From: Pararhizobium antarcticum
GTDB taxonomy: Bacteria; Pseudomonadota; Alphaproteobacteria; Rhizobiales; Rhizobiaceae
NCBI RefSeq assembly: GCF_001885585.1
Contig: NZ_LSRP01000129.1
Span: 124,001 to 188,000, forward strand
Length of the DNA stretch: 64,000 nt
Direction: 5' to 3'
The position numbers and the translations under genes were made by a program. The notes below the pieces were generated by a model. It searched no databases. It worked only from the letters and a program-made list of their open reading frames with translations, and had not been told where the DNA came from. How positions within the stretch are numbered: position 1 is the stretch's first letter; every line of letters starts with the position of its first letter. Below are positions 25,713 through 33,829 of this stretch, in pieces.

Positions 25713-26434
25713 CATGTCTCGATCGTCAGCTTGACGCGATCTGCGGCAAAGCGGGTTCGCGAATATTGTACCGGTCGCCCCTGCAGGTCGGCATTGATCG
25801 CCTGCGCCTCGATGACGATGGCGCCCGGCGACAGTTTCAAAAGGACAAGCTCGTTGGCATCGGCATGGCGGGCGACGATCTCCGTCGATGCCCGGACATA
25901 GTCGTCGAGGCCGCTTGCGGCAAAGGATCTGGTGATCGAACCCAGTGTCGCAAAATGCGCGGCGATCTGCGGGAAGCGTTCCGCCGAGAAATAACTCGTC
26001 GAGCAGGACACGCCCCGCCCGTCGGCGCTGCTCAGAAGGTCGAGCCGGATGCAGGGCGCTCCCGGCGCAAGCCCAAGCGCGTCGGCGATCTCCCGTGTCG
26101 CAGGCATCTGGGCGTGATCAAGCAGGCGAGCCTCCAGATCCCGGGCCTGGTTGCCGAGCCCCTGCGAGAACCGCGTGCGCCTGGAAATTGGAAAGTTAAG
26201 CCGTTCCTTGCGGGTGATCATCGTACCGCGGCCCTGAACGGCAGTGACAAGTCCTTCGTCGGCCAGGGAGGCAAGCGCGCTGCGCACCGTGTGACGGTTG
26301 ACGCCGAATTGTGCGGCCAGCACGGTTTCCGGTGGCGCCATGCCTGTTGCGTCATAGTCGCCATTGCTGATCGATAGCCGGATTCTATCAGCAATCTGCC
26401 GCCACAATGCCACGCCGATCTGTCGTTCAACCAT
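25712..26434 (-). CDS. phnF: PhnF, GntR/HutC-family regulator of phosphonate metabolism
   Basis: This 240-residue protein has a GntR helix-turn-helix (ALWRQIADRIRLSI; PPETVLAAQFGVNRHTVRSA; VTAVQGRGTMI). A UTRA ligand domain of the HutC/PhnF type follows. It is divergent from phnG, the usual position. ATG at 26434 has AGGAAG just upstream and leaves the Pho-box-like site at 26446 free. A second ATG at 26452 would add six residues and overlap that site. It probably represses phnG-onward expression through the inverted repeats at 26481-26514. Confidence 0.88.
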   Translation of the reverse strand: MVERQIGVALWRQIADRIRLSISNGDYDATGMAPPETVLAAQFGVNRHTVRSALASLADEGLVTAVQGRGTMITRKERLNFPISRRTRFSQGLGNQARDLEARLLDHAQMPATREIADALGLAPGAPCIRLDLLSSADGRGVSCSTSYFSAERFPQIAAHFATLGSITRSFAASGLDDYVRASTEIVARHADANELVLLKLSPGAIVIEAQAINADLQGRPVQYSRTRFAADRVKLTIET

Positions 26435-26445
26435 TCTTCCTGCCC

Positions 26446-26463
26446 GCGTCATCACTCTGTCAC
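26446..26463 (+). promoter_or_regulatory. Pho-box-like site upstream of phnG
   Basis: GCGTCAT-CACT-CTGTCAC matches the PhoB consensus CTGTCAT-N4-CTGTCAT at 11 of 14 defined positions, with the right 11-bp periodicity and orientation for phnG. A -10-like TCTAGA lies about ten bases beyond. It would induce C-P lyase under phosphate starvation. Confidence 0.62.
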
Positions 26464-26480
26464 GTTTTAATTCTAGAAAA

Positions 26481-26497
26481 AACCATGATGTATGGTT
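26481..26497. promoter_or_regulatory. Inverted repeat AACCAT-N5-ATGGTT, candidate PhnF operator
   Basis: Perfect 6-bp arms are separated by GATGT, just downstream of the Pho-box-like promoter and upstream of phnG. GntR/HutC regulators bind such short palindromes. It abuts a second inverted repeat, and either could be the PhnF site. Confidence 0.55.
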
Positions 26498-26514
26498 GTC
26501 TAGATTAATAGACA
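26497..26514. promoter_or_regulatory. Inverted repeat TGTCTA-N6-TAGACA, candidate PhnF operator
   Basis: Perfect 6-bp arms around GATTAA, ending 15 bases before the phnG start. Its position between promoter and gene fits a repressor site. The published mycobacterial PhnF operator also contains a TAGAC-type half, which mildly favours this repeat over its neighbour. Confidence 0.58.
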
Positions 26515-26529
26515 TTTTGGGTGAAGGCA

Positions 26530-27000
26530 ATGGACGCGATCAAACAAAACCAGATTGAGCCGGAAAAGAGCGAACGCCACCGCTGCATGCGGCTTCTCGC
26601 ACAGGCAACCGTGGAAGAGATGCGCGCTGCACTGCAGAGCGTCCAGCCTGCCCCGGAGGTCTTTGCCGTTCGTGGACCCGAGACCGGTCTTGTCATGGTC
26701 CGGGGGCGCATCGGCGGCGGTGGCGATCCCTTCAATCTCGGCGAGGCGACCGTGACGCGCGCCACGGTCCGTCTCGGCACCGGTGAAATCGGCCACGGGC
26801 AGATGCTCGGGACCGAAAAGGAAAAAGCACGGCTTGCCGCCGTTTTCGATGCGCTGTGGCAAAGGCCGGAGCAGCGTGGCGTTGTCGAGGCGCTGGTGCT
26901 TGCGGTCGAAGAGCGCATCGCGGCGCAGGACAGGCTGGAGGCCGAGCAGACCGCCGCCACCCGCGTCGACTTTTTCACCATGGTGAGGGGAGAGAATTGA
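26530..27000 (+). CDS. phnG: PhnG, C-P lyase core complex subunit
   Basis: This 156-residue subunit of the PhnGHIJ core complex takes part in coupling phosphonate to ATP-derived ribose. Family features include ERHRCMRLLAQATVEEMRAA, the MVRGRIGGGGDPFNLGEATV stretch and GTGEIGHGQMLG. It opens the phn operon. Its stop overlaps the phnH start (TGATG). A GTG three codons upstream is the alternative start. Confidence 0.93.
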   Translation: MDAIKQNQIEPEKSERHRCMRLLAQATVEEMRAALQSVQPAPEVFAVRGPETGLVMVRGRIGGGGDPFNLGEATVTRATVRLGTGEIGHGQMLGTEKEKARLAAVFDALWQRPEQRGVVEALVLAVEERIAAQDRLEAEQTAATRVDFFTMVRGEN

Positions 27001-27617
27001 TGGTCGAGGTTCAAGATGCCAATGCTGTCTACGCCGGTGCGTTCGACAATCCCGTGTTCCAGTCGCAGGCGGTATTTCGGGCCTTGATGGACGGCATGGC
27101 CCGTCCGGGCACCGTTGTTGCGATCGACGCATCGGCTGTGCCGCCCGAGCCGATGGGGCGCGGGGCCGGAGCCATTGCGCTGACGCTCTGCGATACCGAC
27201 ACGCCTGCGTGGCTGACGCAGACGCAGGCGCAATCAGCCGTTCCCGCCTGGCTCGCCTTCCATACCGGTGCGCCGGTTACGGATGTGAAGCCGGAGGCGC
27301 GGTTCGCCTTTGTCGAAGCCGGCGCAATGGTGCCTGGCTTCAACCAGTTTGCCCTGGGCACGCAGGACTATCCCGACCGATCGACGACGCTCGTCATTGA
27401 AATTGCCGCTTTGTCTGGCGGTCCCGCGATGATCGGGGCCGGGCCGGGCATCAAGGGCGAAGTTGAAATCTCGCCGGTCGGCCTTCCCGACATTTTCCTG
27501 ACGCTTTGGAACGAAAACCGCTCTGTGTTCCCGCGCGGCGTCGATCTGGTTCTGGTCGCCGGTGATGCGGCGCTGTGCCTGCCACGCACCGTCAAACTTC
27601 GCCGCAAGGAGGCTTGA
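27000..27617 (+). CDS. phnH: PhnH, C-P lyase core complex subunit
   Basis: This 205-residue subunit shows the family's QAVFRALMDGMARPG near residue 25 and GPGIKGEVEISPVGLPDIFL. The C-terminal FPRGVDLVLVAGDAALCLPR is also present. PhnH belongs to the PhnGHIJ complex; its direct chemistry is not established. It overlaps phnG by one base and ends 3 bases before phnI. Confidence 0.93.
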   Translation: MVEVQDANAVYAGAFDNPVFQSQAVFRALMDGMARPGTVVAIDASAVPPEPMGRGAGAIALTLCDTDTPAWLTQTQAQSAVPAWLAFHTGAPVTDVKPEARFAFVEAGAMVPGFNQFALGTQDYPDRSTTLVIEIAALSGGPAMIGAGPGIKGEVEISPVGLPDIFLTLWNENRSVFPRGVDLVLVAGDAALCLPRTVKLRRKEA

Positions 27618-27620
27618 GCC

Positions 27621-28733
27621 ATGTATGTTGCCGTCAAGGGAGGCGAGGCTGCCATCGCCAATGCGCACCGGTTGCTGGCCGATCGCCGCCGGGGCGATCG
27701 GTCGCTTCCGGCCATTTCCATCGCGCAGATCGTCGCCCAGCTGGGCCTTGCCGTTGATCGTGTCATGGCGGAAGCGTCGCTGTACGACCGTTCGCTGGCC
27801 GCGCTGGCCGTGACCCAGGCGCGGGGCGACATGATCGAGGCGATCTTCATTCTGCGCGCCTATCGCACAACGCTGCCGCGGTTCGGCTATGCGCAACCGG
27901 TCGATACTGCGGACATGAAGATCGAGCGCCGCGTCTCGGCCACCTACAAGGACCTGCCGGGCGGCCAGCTTCTGGGGCCGACCTTCGACTACACACACCG
28001 ACTGCTCGACCCGTCCTTGCTGGAAGATGGTCCGGTTGACGAGCCGGAGCAGAAAGACGTCGGCGATGCCGTGACCATGCGGGTGTCGGAGATTCTGGCC
28101 GGCGAGGGGCTGATCGAACCCGATGGCATGCTGCCGGAAGATCATGTGCCGGGTGACATCACCCGCGAACCGCTGGAATTTCCGCTCAACCGCGACCTGC
28201 GCCTGCAGGCGCTGGCCCGGGGCGACGAGGGTTTTCTTCTGGCGCTCGCCTATTCGACCCAGCGCGGTTACGCCCGCACCCATCCCTTCGCCGGCGAAAT
28301 CCGCATCGGCGAAGTCGAGGTGGAGATGGATATTCCCGAACTCGGCTTTGCCGTGTCGCTCGGCCGGATCCGCGTGACCGAGTGCCAGATGGTCAACCAG
28401 TTCAGCGGCTCGGCCAAGCAGCCGCCGCAGTTCACGCGCGGGTATGGCCTCGTCTTCGGCCAGAGCGAACGCAAGGCGATGGCGATGGCGCTGGTTGATC
28501 GGGCCCTGCGGGCGCAGGAGTTCGGCGAGGATATCGTTGCTCCGGCGCAGGACGAGGAGTTCGTCATCTCCCATTCCGACAATGTCCAGGCGACCGGTTT
28601 CGTCGAACACCTGAAGCTGCCGCATTATGTGGATTTCCAGGCTGAACTCGATCTCGTGCGCCGGATGCGGAGGGAGCATGTGGCCGCGAAATCCCAGGGG
28701 CCCAAGCCGGATATGAAGGAGGCAGCCGAATGA
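27621..28733 (+). CDS. phnI: PhnI, C-P lyase nucleosidase subunit
   Basis: This 370-residue subunit, with PhnGH and L, exchanges the adenine of ATP for the phosphonate to give the ribose 5-triphosphate adduct. The start MYVAVKGGEAAIANAH and the internal RGYARTHPFAGEIRIGEVEV and ITREPLEFPLNRDLRLQALA are diagnostic. An AAGGAGG site precedes it, inside the phnH end. Its stop overlaps the phnJ start (ATGA). Confidence 0.95.
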   Translation: MYVAVKGGEAAIANAHRLLADRRRGDRSLPAISIAQIVAQLGLAVDRVMAEASLYDRSLAALAVTQARGDMIEAIFILRAYRTTLPRFGYAQPVDTADMKIERRVSATYKDLPGGQLLGPTFDYTHRLLDPSLLEDGPVDEPEQKDVGDAVTMRVSEILAGEGLIEPDGMLPEDHVPGDITREPLEFPLNRDLRLQALARGDEGFLLALAYSTQRGYARTHPFAGEIRIGEVEVEMDIPELGFAVSLGRIRVTECQMVNQFSGSAKQPPQFTRGYGLVFGQSERKAMAMALVDRALRAQEFGEDIVAPAQDEEFVISHSDNVQATGFVEHLKLPHYVDFQAELDLVRRMRREHVAAKSQGPKPDMKEAAE

Positions 28734-29605
28734 CTGACCTTGCCACGTACAATTTTGCCTATCTCGACGAACAGACCAAGCGGATGATCCGCCGCGCGAT
28801 CCTCAAGGCGATCGCCATTCCCGGCTATCAAGTCCCGTTTGCATCGCGCGAAATGCCGATGCCCTATGGCTGGGGCACCGGCGGTGTGCAGGTGACGGCT
28901 GCAATTCTCGGGCCCGATGACGTGTTGAAGGTCATCGACCAGGGGGCCGACGATACGACGAATGCGGTCTCGATCCGGGCCTTCTTCCAGAAGGTCGCCA
29001 ATGTCGCGGTAACGACGAAGACGAAGGATGCGACGATCATCCAGACGCGCCATCGCATTCCGGAAGAGAAGCTCGGCGAAGGCCAGACGCTGGTCTACCA
29101 GGTACCGATCCCGGAACCCTTGCGCTTCCTTGAGCCCCGCGAGACCGAGACCCGCAAGATGCATGCCCTCGAGGAATATGGCCTGATGCACGTCAAGCTC
29201 TACGAGGATATCGCCCGCAACGGCCATATCGCCACGACCTATGCCTATCCGGTCAAGGTCGAGGGTCGCTATGTGATGGATCCGTCGCCGACACCGAAGT
29301 TCGACAATCCGAAAATGCACATGTCGGATGCGCTGCAATTGTTCGGTGCCGGTCGCGAGAAGCGGATCTACGCGGTTCCGCCGCATACGCAGGTCGTCAG
29401 CCTCGACTTCGAGGATCACCCCTTCGAGATCCAGCATTTCGACAAGCCCTGCGCGCTTTGCGGCGCGGAGCAAGTCTATCTTGACGAAGTCGTGCTCGAT
29501 GACCGCGGCGGACGCATGTTCGTCTGCTCCGATACCGATCATTGCGAGGATCGCCGCGCGCATGGCCATGTCGGCCATCTGCTGGCGCAGGAGGCTGCCG
29601 AATGA
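28730..29605 (+). CDS. phnJ: PhnJ, radical-SAM carbon-phosphorus lyase
   Basis: This 291-residue catalytic subunit breaks the C-P bond, giving 5-phosphoribosyl 1,2-cyclic phosphate and the alkane. The iron-sulfur cysteines fit the C-x2-C-x21-C-x5-C spacing exactly at residues 241, 244, 266 and 272, the same numbers as in the E. coli enzyme as I recall them. The Gly-rich GWGTGGVQVTAAI segment is also present. It is translationally coupled to phnI and phnK by four-base overlaps, so the enzyme should be intact and active. Confidence 0.97.
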   Translation: MTDLATYNFAYLDEQTKRMIRRAILKAIAIPGYQVPFASREMPMPYGWGTGGVQVTAAILGPDDVLKVIDQGADDTTNAVSIRAFFQKVANVAVTTKTKDATIIQTRHRIPEEKLGEGQTLVYQVPIPEPLRFLEPRETETRKMHALEEYGLMHVKLYEDIARNGHIATTYAYPVKVEGRYVMDPSPTPKFDNPKMHMSDALQLFGAGREKRIYAVPPHTQVVSLDFEDHPFEIQHFDKPCALCGAEQVYLDEVVLDDRGGRMFVCSDTDHCEDRRAHGHVGHLLAQEAAE

Positions 29606-30378
29606 CCACCGTTCCACTTCTCAAGGTCAACGACGTCTCGAAATTCTATGGCAGCCGCATCGGCTGCCAGAACGTCTCGTTTGAACTCTGGCCGGGCGAG
29701 GTGCTGGCGATTGTCGGCGAATCCGGCTCCGGCAAGACGACGCTGCTGTCCTGTCTGTCGACGCGGCTGATGCCGACATCAGGCAAGGTCGAATATCACA
29801 TGCGCGATGGCCAGTATCGCGATCTTGCCCGCATGGCCGAGGCGGAGCGCCGTTTCCTGATGCGCACCGACTGGGGCTTCGTGCACCAGAACCCGGCGGA
29901 CGGGCTGCGCATGACGGTTTCGGCCGGCGCCAATGTCGGCGAGCGGCTGATGGCCGTCGGCGACCGCCACTACGGCAATATCCGCGCAACGGCCGCCGAC
30001 TGGCTGCGCCGCGTCGAGATCGAGGAAGACCGCATTGACGACCAGCCGCGCGCCTTTTCCGGCGGCATGCGGCAACGTCTGCAGATCGCCCGCAATCTCG
30101 TGACTGCGCCGCGCCTCGTCTTCATGGACGAGCCGACAGGCGGGCTCGACGTTTCGGTGCAGGCGCGCCTGCTCGATCTGGTGCGGGGGCTCGTCCACGA
30201 TCTCGGTCTGTCGGCGATCATCGTTACCCATGACCTCGCCGTTGCCAGGCTCCTGTCGCACCGGATGATGGTGATGAAGGACGGGCTGGTTATCGAACAG
30301 GGCCTCACCGACCGGGTGCTCGACGACCCGCGCGAGCCCTACACCCAGCTCCTCGTTTCCTCGATCCTGCAGGTCTAG
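29602..30378 (+). CDS. phnK: PhnK, ABC-type ATPase of the C-P lyase complex
   Basis: This 258-residue ATPase docks on the C-P lyase core rather than on a transporter. Walker A is GESGSGKTT (39-47), signature FSGGMRQRLQIARNL, Walker B LVFMDEPTGGLD and switch His in IIVTHDLAVA. The start is the ATG overlapping the phnJ stop. There is no permease partner next to it, consistent with its non-transport role. Confidence 0.93.
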   Translation: MTTVPLLKVNDVSKFYGSRIGCQNVSFELWPGEVLAIVGESGSGKTTLLSCLSTRLMPTSGKVEYHMRDGQYRDLARMAEAERRFLMRTDWGFVHQNPADGLRMTVSAGANVGERLMAVGDRHYGNIRATAADWLRRVEIEEDRIDDQPRAFSGGMRQRLQIARNLVTAPRLVFMDEPTGGLDVSVQARLLDLVRGLVHDLGLSAIIVTHDLAVARLLSHRMMVMKDGLVIEQGLTDRVLDDPREPYTQLLVSSILQV

Positions 30379-30442
30379 TCGCCTGGTCCCGGAACGTGGG
30401 AACCGGTTTTCGGACAAGACCATGCACATAAAGGATTATTCC

Positions 30443-31150
30443 ATGGCTACCCCCCTTGTTGTTTCCGAAGTCGCCAAGAGTTTCACCATGCATCTGCGGG
30501 ACGGTCTGCAACTGCCCGTCGTCACCGGCGTGTCCTTTTCCGTGAAGGCCGGCGAATGTGTGGTGCTCGGCGGACCGTCCGGTGTCGGCAAGAGCTCGAT
30601 CTTGAAGATGCTCTATGGCAACTACGGCGTGGATGAAGGGCAGATCCTCATCGATCATGGCGGAAAGCGGGTCGATCTTGCCCATGCCGATCCAAGGGCT
30701 GTGCTGGAGGTCCGGCGCGATACGCTTGGCTATGTCAGCCAGTTCCTGCGCGTCGTGCCGCGCGTCTCCGCCATCGATGTCGTCGCCGATCCACTGCTCG
30801 CGCGTGGTGTCGCGCTCGAGGACGCGCGCGATCGGGCCTGCGAACTGCTTGCAAGGCTCAACCTGCCGCGCGAGCTCTGGCAGTTGCCGCCGGCAACCTT
30901 TTCCGGTGGCGAACAGCAGCGGATCAATATTGCCCGCGGCTTCATCACGGAGCATGCGATCCTTTTGCTCGATGAACCCACGGCCTCGCTCGACGCAAAG
31001 AACCGCGCCGTCGTGGTCGAGATGATCGCCGCCAAGAAGCAGGCCGGGACTGCCCTGCTGGGCATCTTCCATGACGCGGAAGTGCGCGAGGCGGTTGCCG
31101 ACAGGATTATCGACGTGTCTGCCTTTTCGCCGCGAAAGGCCGCCGCATGA
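30443..31150 (+). CDS. phnL: PhnL, ABC-type ATPase of the C-P lyase complex
   Basis: This 235-residue protein has Walker [11 protein letters not shown], signature [14 protein letters not shown] and Walker [12 protein letters not shown]. PhnL is needed with PhnGHI for the first step of phosphonate activation. I start at 30443, preceded by AAGGATTATTCC; an earlier ATG at 30422 has no ribosome-binding site. It ends in an ATGA overlap with the next gene. Confidence 0.93.
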   Translation: MATPLVVSEVAKSFTMHLRDGLQLPVVTGVSFSVKAGECVVLGGPSGVGKSSILKMLYGNYGVDEGQILIDHGGKRVDLAHADPRAVLEVRRDTLGYVSQFLRVVPRVSAIDVVADPLLARGVALEDARDRACELLARLNLPRELWQLPPATFSGGEQQRINIARGFITEHAILLLDEPTASLDAKNRAVVVEMIAAKKQAGTALLGIFHDAEVREAVADRIIDVSAFSPRKAAA

Positions 31151-31761
31151 CCAAGCTTTCCGAAACACCACTCATCCATTCAAGCGCCTCGGTCGATGCC
31201 TCGTCACTTGGCCGCTACACCGAGATTGCCGAGCGCTGCCGGATCAGCGAGGCGGAGATCGGCGATTATTCCTACATCATGCAGGATGGCTCGGTCTGGT
31301 GTGCCACCATCGGCAAGTTTGCCAATATTGCCGCCTCCGTCCGCATCAATGCCACCAATCACCCCGTCTGGCGGGCGACGCTGCATCACTTCACCTATCG
31401 CGCCGGAGACTACTGGGCGGATGCCGGGGGTGACGAGGATTTTTTTGCCTGGCGCAGGGGCAATCGCGTCGTGATCGGCCATGACGTCTGGATCGGACAT
31501 GGGGCGACGGTGCTGCCCGGCGTCACGGTGGGAAACGGTGCGGTGATCGGGGCCGGTGCCGTCGTCTCCAGGGATGTTGCGCCCTACACGATCGTGGGGG
31601 GCGTGCCGGCCCGGCTGATCCGTGATCGCTTCGGGCATGAGATCGCCGGCCGCTTCGAAAAACTCGCCTGGTGGGACTGGGACCATGCCCGTTTGCGCGA
31701 CGCGCTGGATGATTTCCGCATGCTCGATGCAGACGCTTTTCTTTCACGTCACAACGCCTGA
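31147..31761 (+). CDS. Hexapeptide-repeat acyltransferase of phn operons
   Basis: This 204-residue left-handed beta-helix protein has isoleucine-patch hexapeptides ([51 protein letters not shown]). It matches the transferase group repeatedly found in phn operons. That group is thought to acylate aminophosphonates or a pathway intermediate, perhaps replacing PhnO, which is absent here. The acyl donor and acceptor are not shown. It ends the phnG-L transcription unit; a strong terminator follows. Confidence 0.87.
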   Translation: MTKLSETPLIHSSASVDASSLGRYTEIAERCRISEAEIGDYSYIMQDGSVWCATIGKFANIAASVRINATNHPVWRATLHHFTYRAGDYWADAGGDEDFFAWRRGNRVVIGHDVWIGHGATVLPGVTVGNGAVIGAGAVVSRDVAPYTIVGGVPARLIRDRFGHEIAGRFEKLAWWDWDHARLRDALDDFRMLDADAFLSRHNA

Positions 31762-31770
31762 TTTCAATCT

Positions 31771-31796
31771 GAAAAGCCCGGATTTCCGGGCTTTTC
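31771..31796 (+). terminator. Terminator after the phnG-L/acyltransferase unit
   Basis: An 11-bp stem, GAAAAGCCCGG paired with CCGGGCTTTTC around an ATTT loop, starts ten bases after the acyltransferase stop. It is almost perfectly symmetrical, so it could act in both directions. Confidence 0.85.
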
Positions 31797-31808
31797 ATTG
31801 TAACAGAA

Positions 31809-31837
31809 CTTACACGAAACTGACATTGCGGCTTCAT
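31809..31837 (+). promoter_or_regulatory. Pho-box-like array upstream of phnC
   Basis: Three 7-base units spaced by 11 bases (CTTACAC, CTGACAT, GCTTCAT) resemble tandem PhoB half-sites; the last two match the consensus at 10 of 14 positions. The array lies 63 bases before phnC and after the terminator, marking the start of a second, phosphate-controlled transcription unit. Confidence 0.6.
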
Positions 31838-31899
31838 GAAACAGCGTTAAAGCCTTCGATACATCGATGATGGATATCGCGAACAGGAAGTGATCGACC

Positions 31900-32742
31900 A
31901 TGTTTCAGCTGAAGAATGTAACCCGCCGATTCGGCAAGAAGATTGCGGTCGATTCCGTGACCTTCGACATTCCTCAGGGCCAGATGGTCGGCATTATCGG
32001 ACGCTCGGGTGCCGGCAAGTCGACGCTGCTGCGCATGATCAACCGGCTGAACGACGTTTCCTCGGGCTCTATCCATTTCGGCAATCTCGAAGTGTCAACG
32101 CTGCGCGGGGCGGCGCTGCGCAACTGGCAGCGCGATTGCGCAATGATCTTCCAGCAATTCAATCTCGTGCCGCGTCTCGACGTCCTGACCAATGTGCTGC
32201 TCGGCCGCCTCAATCATCGCTCGACGGTGCTCAGTATCCTCAACATGTTCACCCGCGAGGAGCGGATCGCGGCGATCGGCGCCCTGGAGCGGCTTGGTAT
32301 CGAGCAGACCGCGCTTCAGCCAGCCGGCACCCTGTCCGGTGGCCAGCAGCAGCGGGTCGCAATTGCGCGCGCCTTGATGCAGCAGCCGAAGATGCTGCTT
32401 GCCGACGAACCGATCGCTTCGCTCGATCCGCTGAATGCCAAGATCGTCATGGATGCGCTGCGCGACATCAATGAACGTGACGGCATCACCGTTGTCACCA
32501 ACCTGCACACGCTGGATACGGCGCGCAATTACTGCGAGCGGATCATCGGCATGGCCCATGGCAGCGTTGTCTTTGACGGTCCGCCATCGGAACTGACGGC
32601 TTCTGCCGTCAGCGAAATCTATGGTTCCGGCTCGGATCTCGACGAGAGCATGACCTCGACCAGCATCAATATTCCCGTGGCGAAAGCCAGGGGCATTCAG
32701 GAATCCGCCAGCCCCCAGCCGCTGGCTCTGGCCGGCCTTTAA
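31900..32742 (+). CDS. phnC: PhnC, phosphonate/phosphate ABC transporter ATPase
   Basis: This 280-residue ATPase has Walker [10 protein letters not shown] (near residue 32), Q-loop [19 protein letters not shown] and signature [15 protein letters not shown]. Walker B is [32 protein letters not shown] follows. The FQQFNLV..LDV..NVL pattern is typical of PhnC. The tail after residue 240 is longer than usual and low in complexity. It is the first gene of phnCDE1E2, which may also import inorganic phosphate as the related rhizobial PhoCDET does. Confidence 0.94.
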   Translation: MFQLKNVTRRFGKKIAVDSVTFDIPQGQMVGIIGRSGAGKSTLLRMINRLNDVSSGSIHFGNLEVSTLRGAALRNWQRDCAMIFQQFNLVPRLDVLTNVLLGRLNHRSTVLSILNMFTREERIAAIGALERLGIEQTALQPAGTLSGGQQQRVAIARALMQQPKMLLADEPIASLDPLNAKIVMDALRDINERDGITVVTNLHTLDTARNYCERIIGMAHGSVVFDGPPSELTASAVSEIYGSGSDLDESMTSTSINIPVAKARGIQESASPQPLALAGL

Positions 32743-32833
32743 GGACCGACAGGATCGAAAACCCGCGTCAAGGGTGCCTATCCTCGAAACCGAACACGAT
32801 CCGGCACAGCCGGACAAACGGGAGACGATTGTC

Positions 32834-33739
32834 ATGATGAAGAAAGCTCTGCTGAGCGCCGTCGCGCTTTTCGCGCTTGTCGGCCATGTTCAGGCCGAAG
32901 ATCTCAAGGAATTCCGCGTTGGTATCCTCGGCGGCGAAAACGAAGCCGACCGTCTGCGCAACTTCCAGTGCCTGGCCGAAAAGCTTCCGGCCGCTATCGG
33001 CGTCGAAAAAGTCTCGTTCTTCCCGGCCGCCGATTATGATGGCGTCGTTCAGGGTCTGCTTGGTGGCACGCTCGACTATGCCGAACTGGGTGCGTCGGCT
33101 TTTGCCAAGGTCTATCTTGCCAAGGCTGATGCCGTGGAGCCGATCCTGACCACGGTCCAGACCGATGGCTCCACCGGCTATCACTCGATCATGGTTGCCC
33201 GCAAGGATAGCGGCTTCACCAAGCTTGAGGACCTGAAGGGCAAGAAACTCGGCTTTGCCGATGCCGATTCGACGTCCGGCTACCTCATTCCGCTCGTCAC
33301 GCTTCCGGAAGCCATTGGTGGACCGGTCAAGGAATTCTTTGCCGAGACCGGCTTTGGTGGCGGTCACGAGAACCTGGTTCTCGAAGTGGTCAAGGGCAAT
33401 TTCGATGCCGGCACGACCTGGGGTTCGGGCGTTGGCGAGTTCAAGGACGGCTACACGTCGGGCAACCTGCACAAGATGGTCGAGAAGGGCATTCTCGACA
33501 TGGGTGACCTCGTCGAACTCTGGAAGTCGCCGCTGATCCCGAACGGCCCGATCGTGGTTCGTTCCTCGATGAACGACGACATGAAGACCAAGTTCAAGCA
33601 GTTCATGGTTGATCTGCCAAAGACCGATGCGGCCTGCTTCTCGGCAATCCAGGGCGGCGATTTCACGGGCTATACCGAAGTCAATGTCGACTTCTACAAG
33701 CCGATCATCGATGCCCGCAAGGCAACCATCGGCGGCTGA
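32834..33739 (+). CDS. phnD: PhnD, phosphonate periplasmic binding protein
   Basis: This 301-residue protein has a signal peptide (MMKKALLSAVALFALVGHVQ, cleaved before EDLKEF). The mature protein shows PhnD-family features: RVGILGGENEADRLRNFQCL, FPAADYDGVVQGLLGGTLDY and KKLGFADADSTSGYLIPLV. It captures organophosphonate or phosphate in the periplasm for PhnCE1E2. A GGGAGACG site precedes the double ATG; the second ATG, three bases on, is equally possible. Confidence 0.94.
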   Translation: MMKKALLSAVALFALVGHVQAEDLKEFRVGILGGENEADRLRNFQCLAEKLPAAIGVEKVSFFPAADYDGVVQGLLGGTLDYAELGASAFAKVYLAKADAVEPILTTVQTDGSTGYHSIMVARKDSGFTKLEDLKGKKLGFADADSTSGYLIPLVTLPEAIGGPVKEFFAETGFGGGHENLVLEVVKGNFDAGTTWGSGVGEFKDGYTSGNLHKMVEKGILDMGDLVELWKSPLIPNGPIVVRSSMNDDMKTKFKQFMVDLPKTDAACFSAIQGGDFTGYTEVNVDFYKPIIDARKATIGG

Positions 33740-33829
33740 TACGCCCCAGATCAGGAGCGCTGGCCGGGCCACCGGCCGGCGCTTTGATGTTTGCCGGACT
33801 GCAAGCGGCCAATGTTGCCGGAGACCTCC

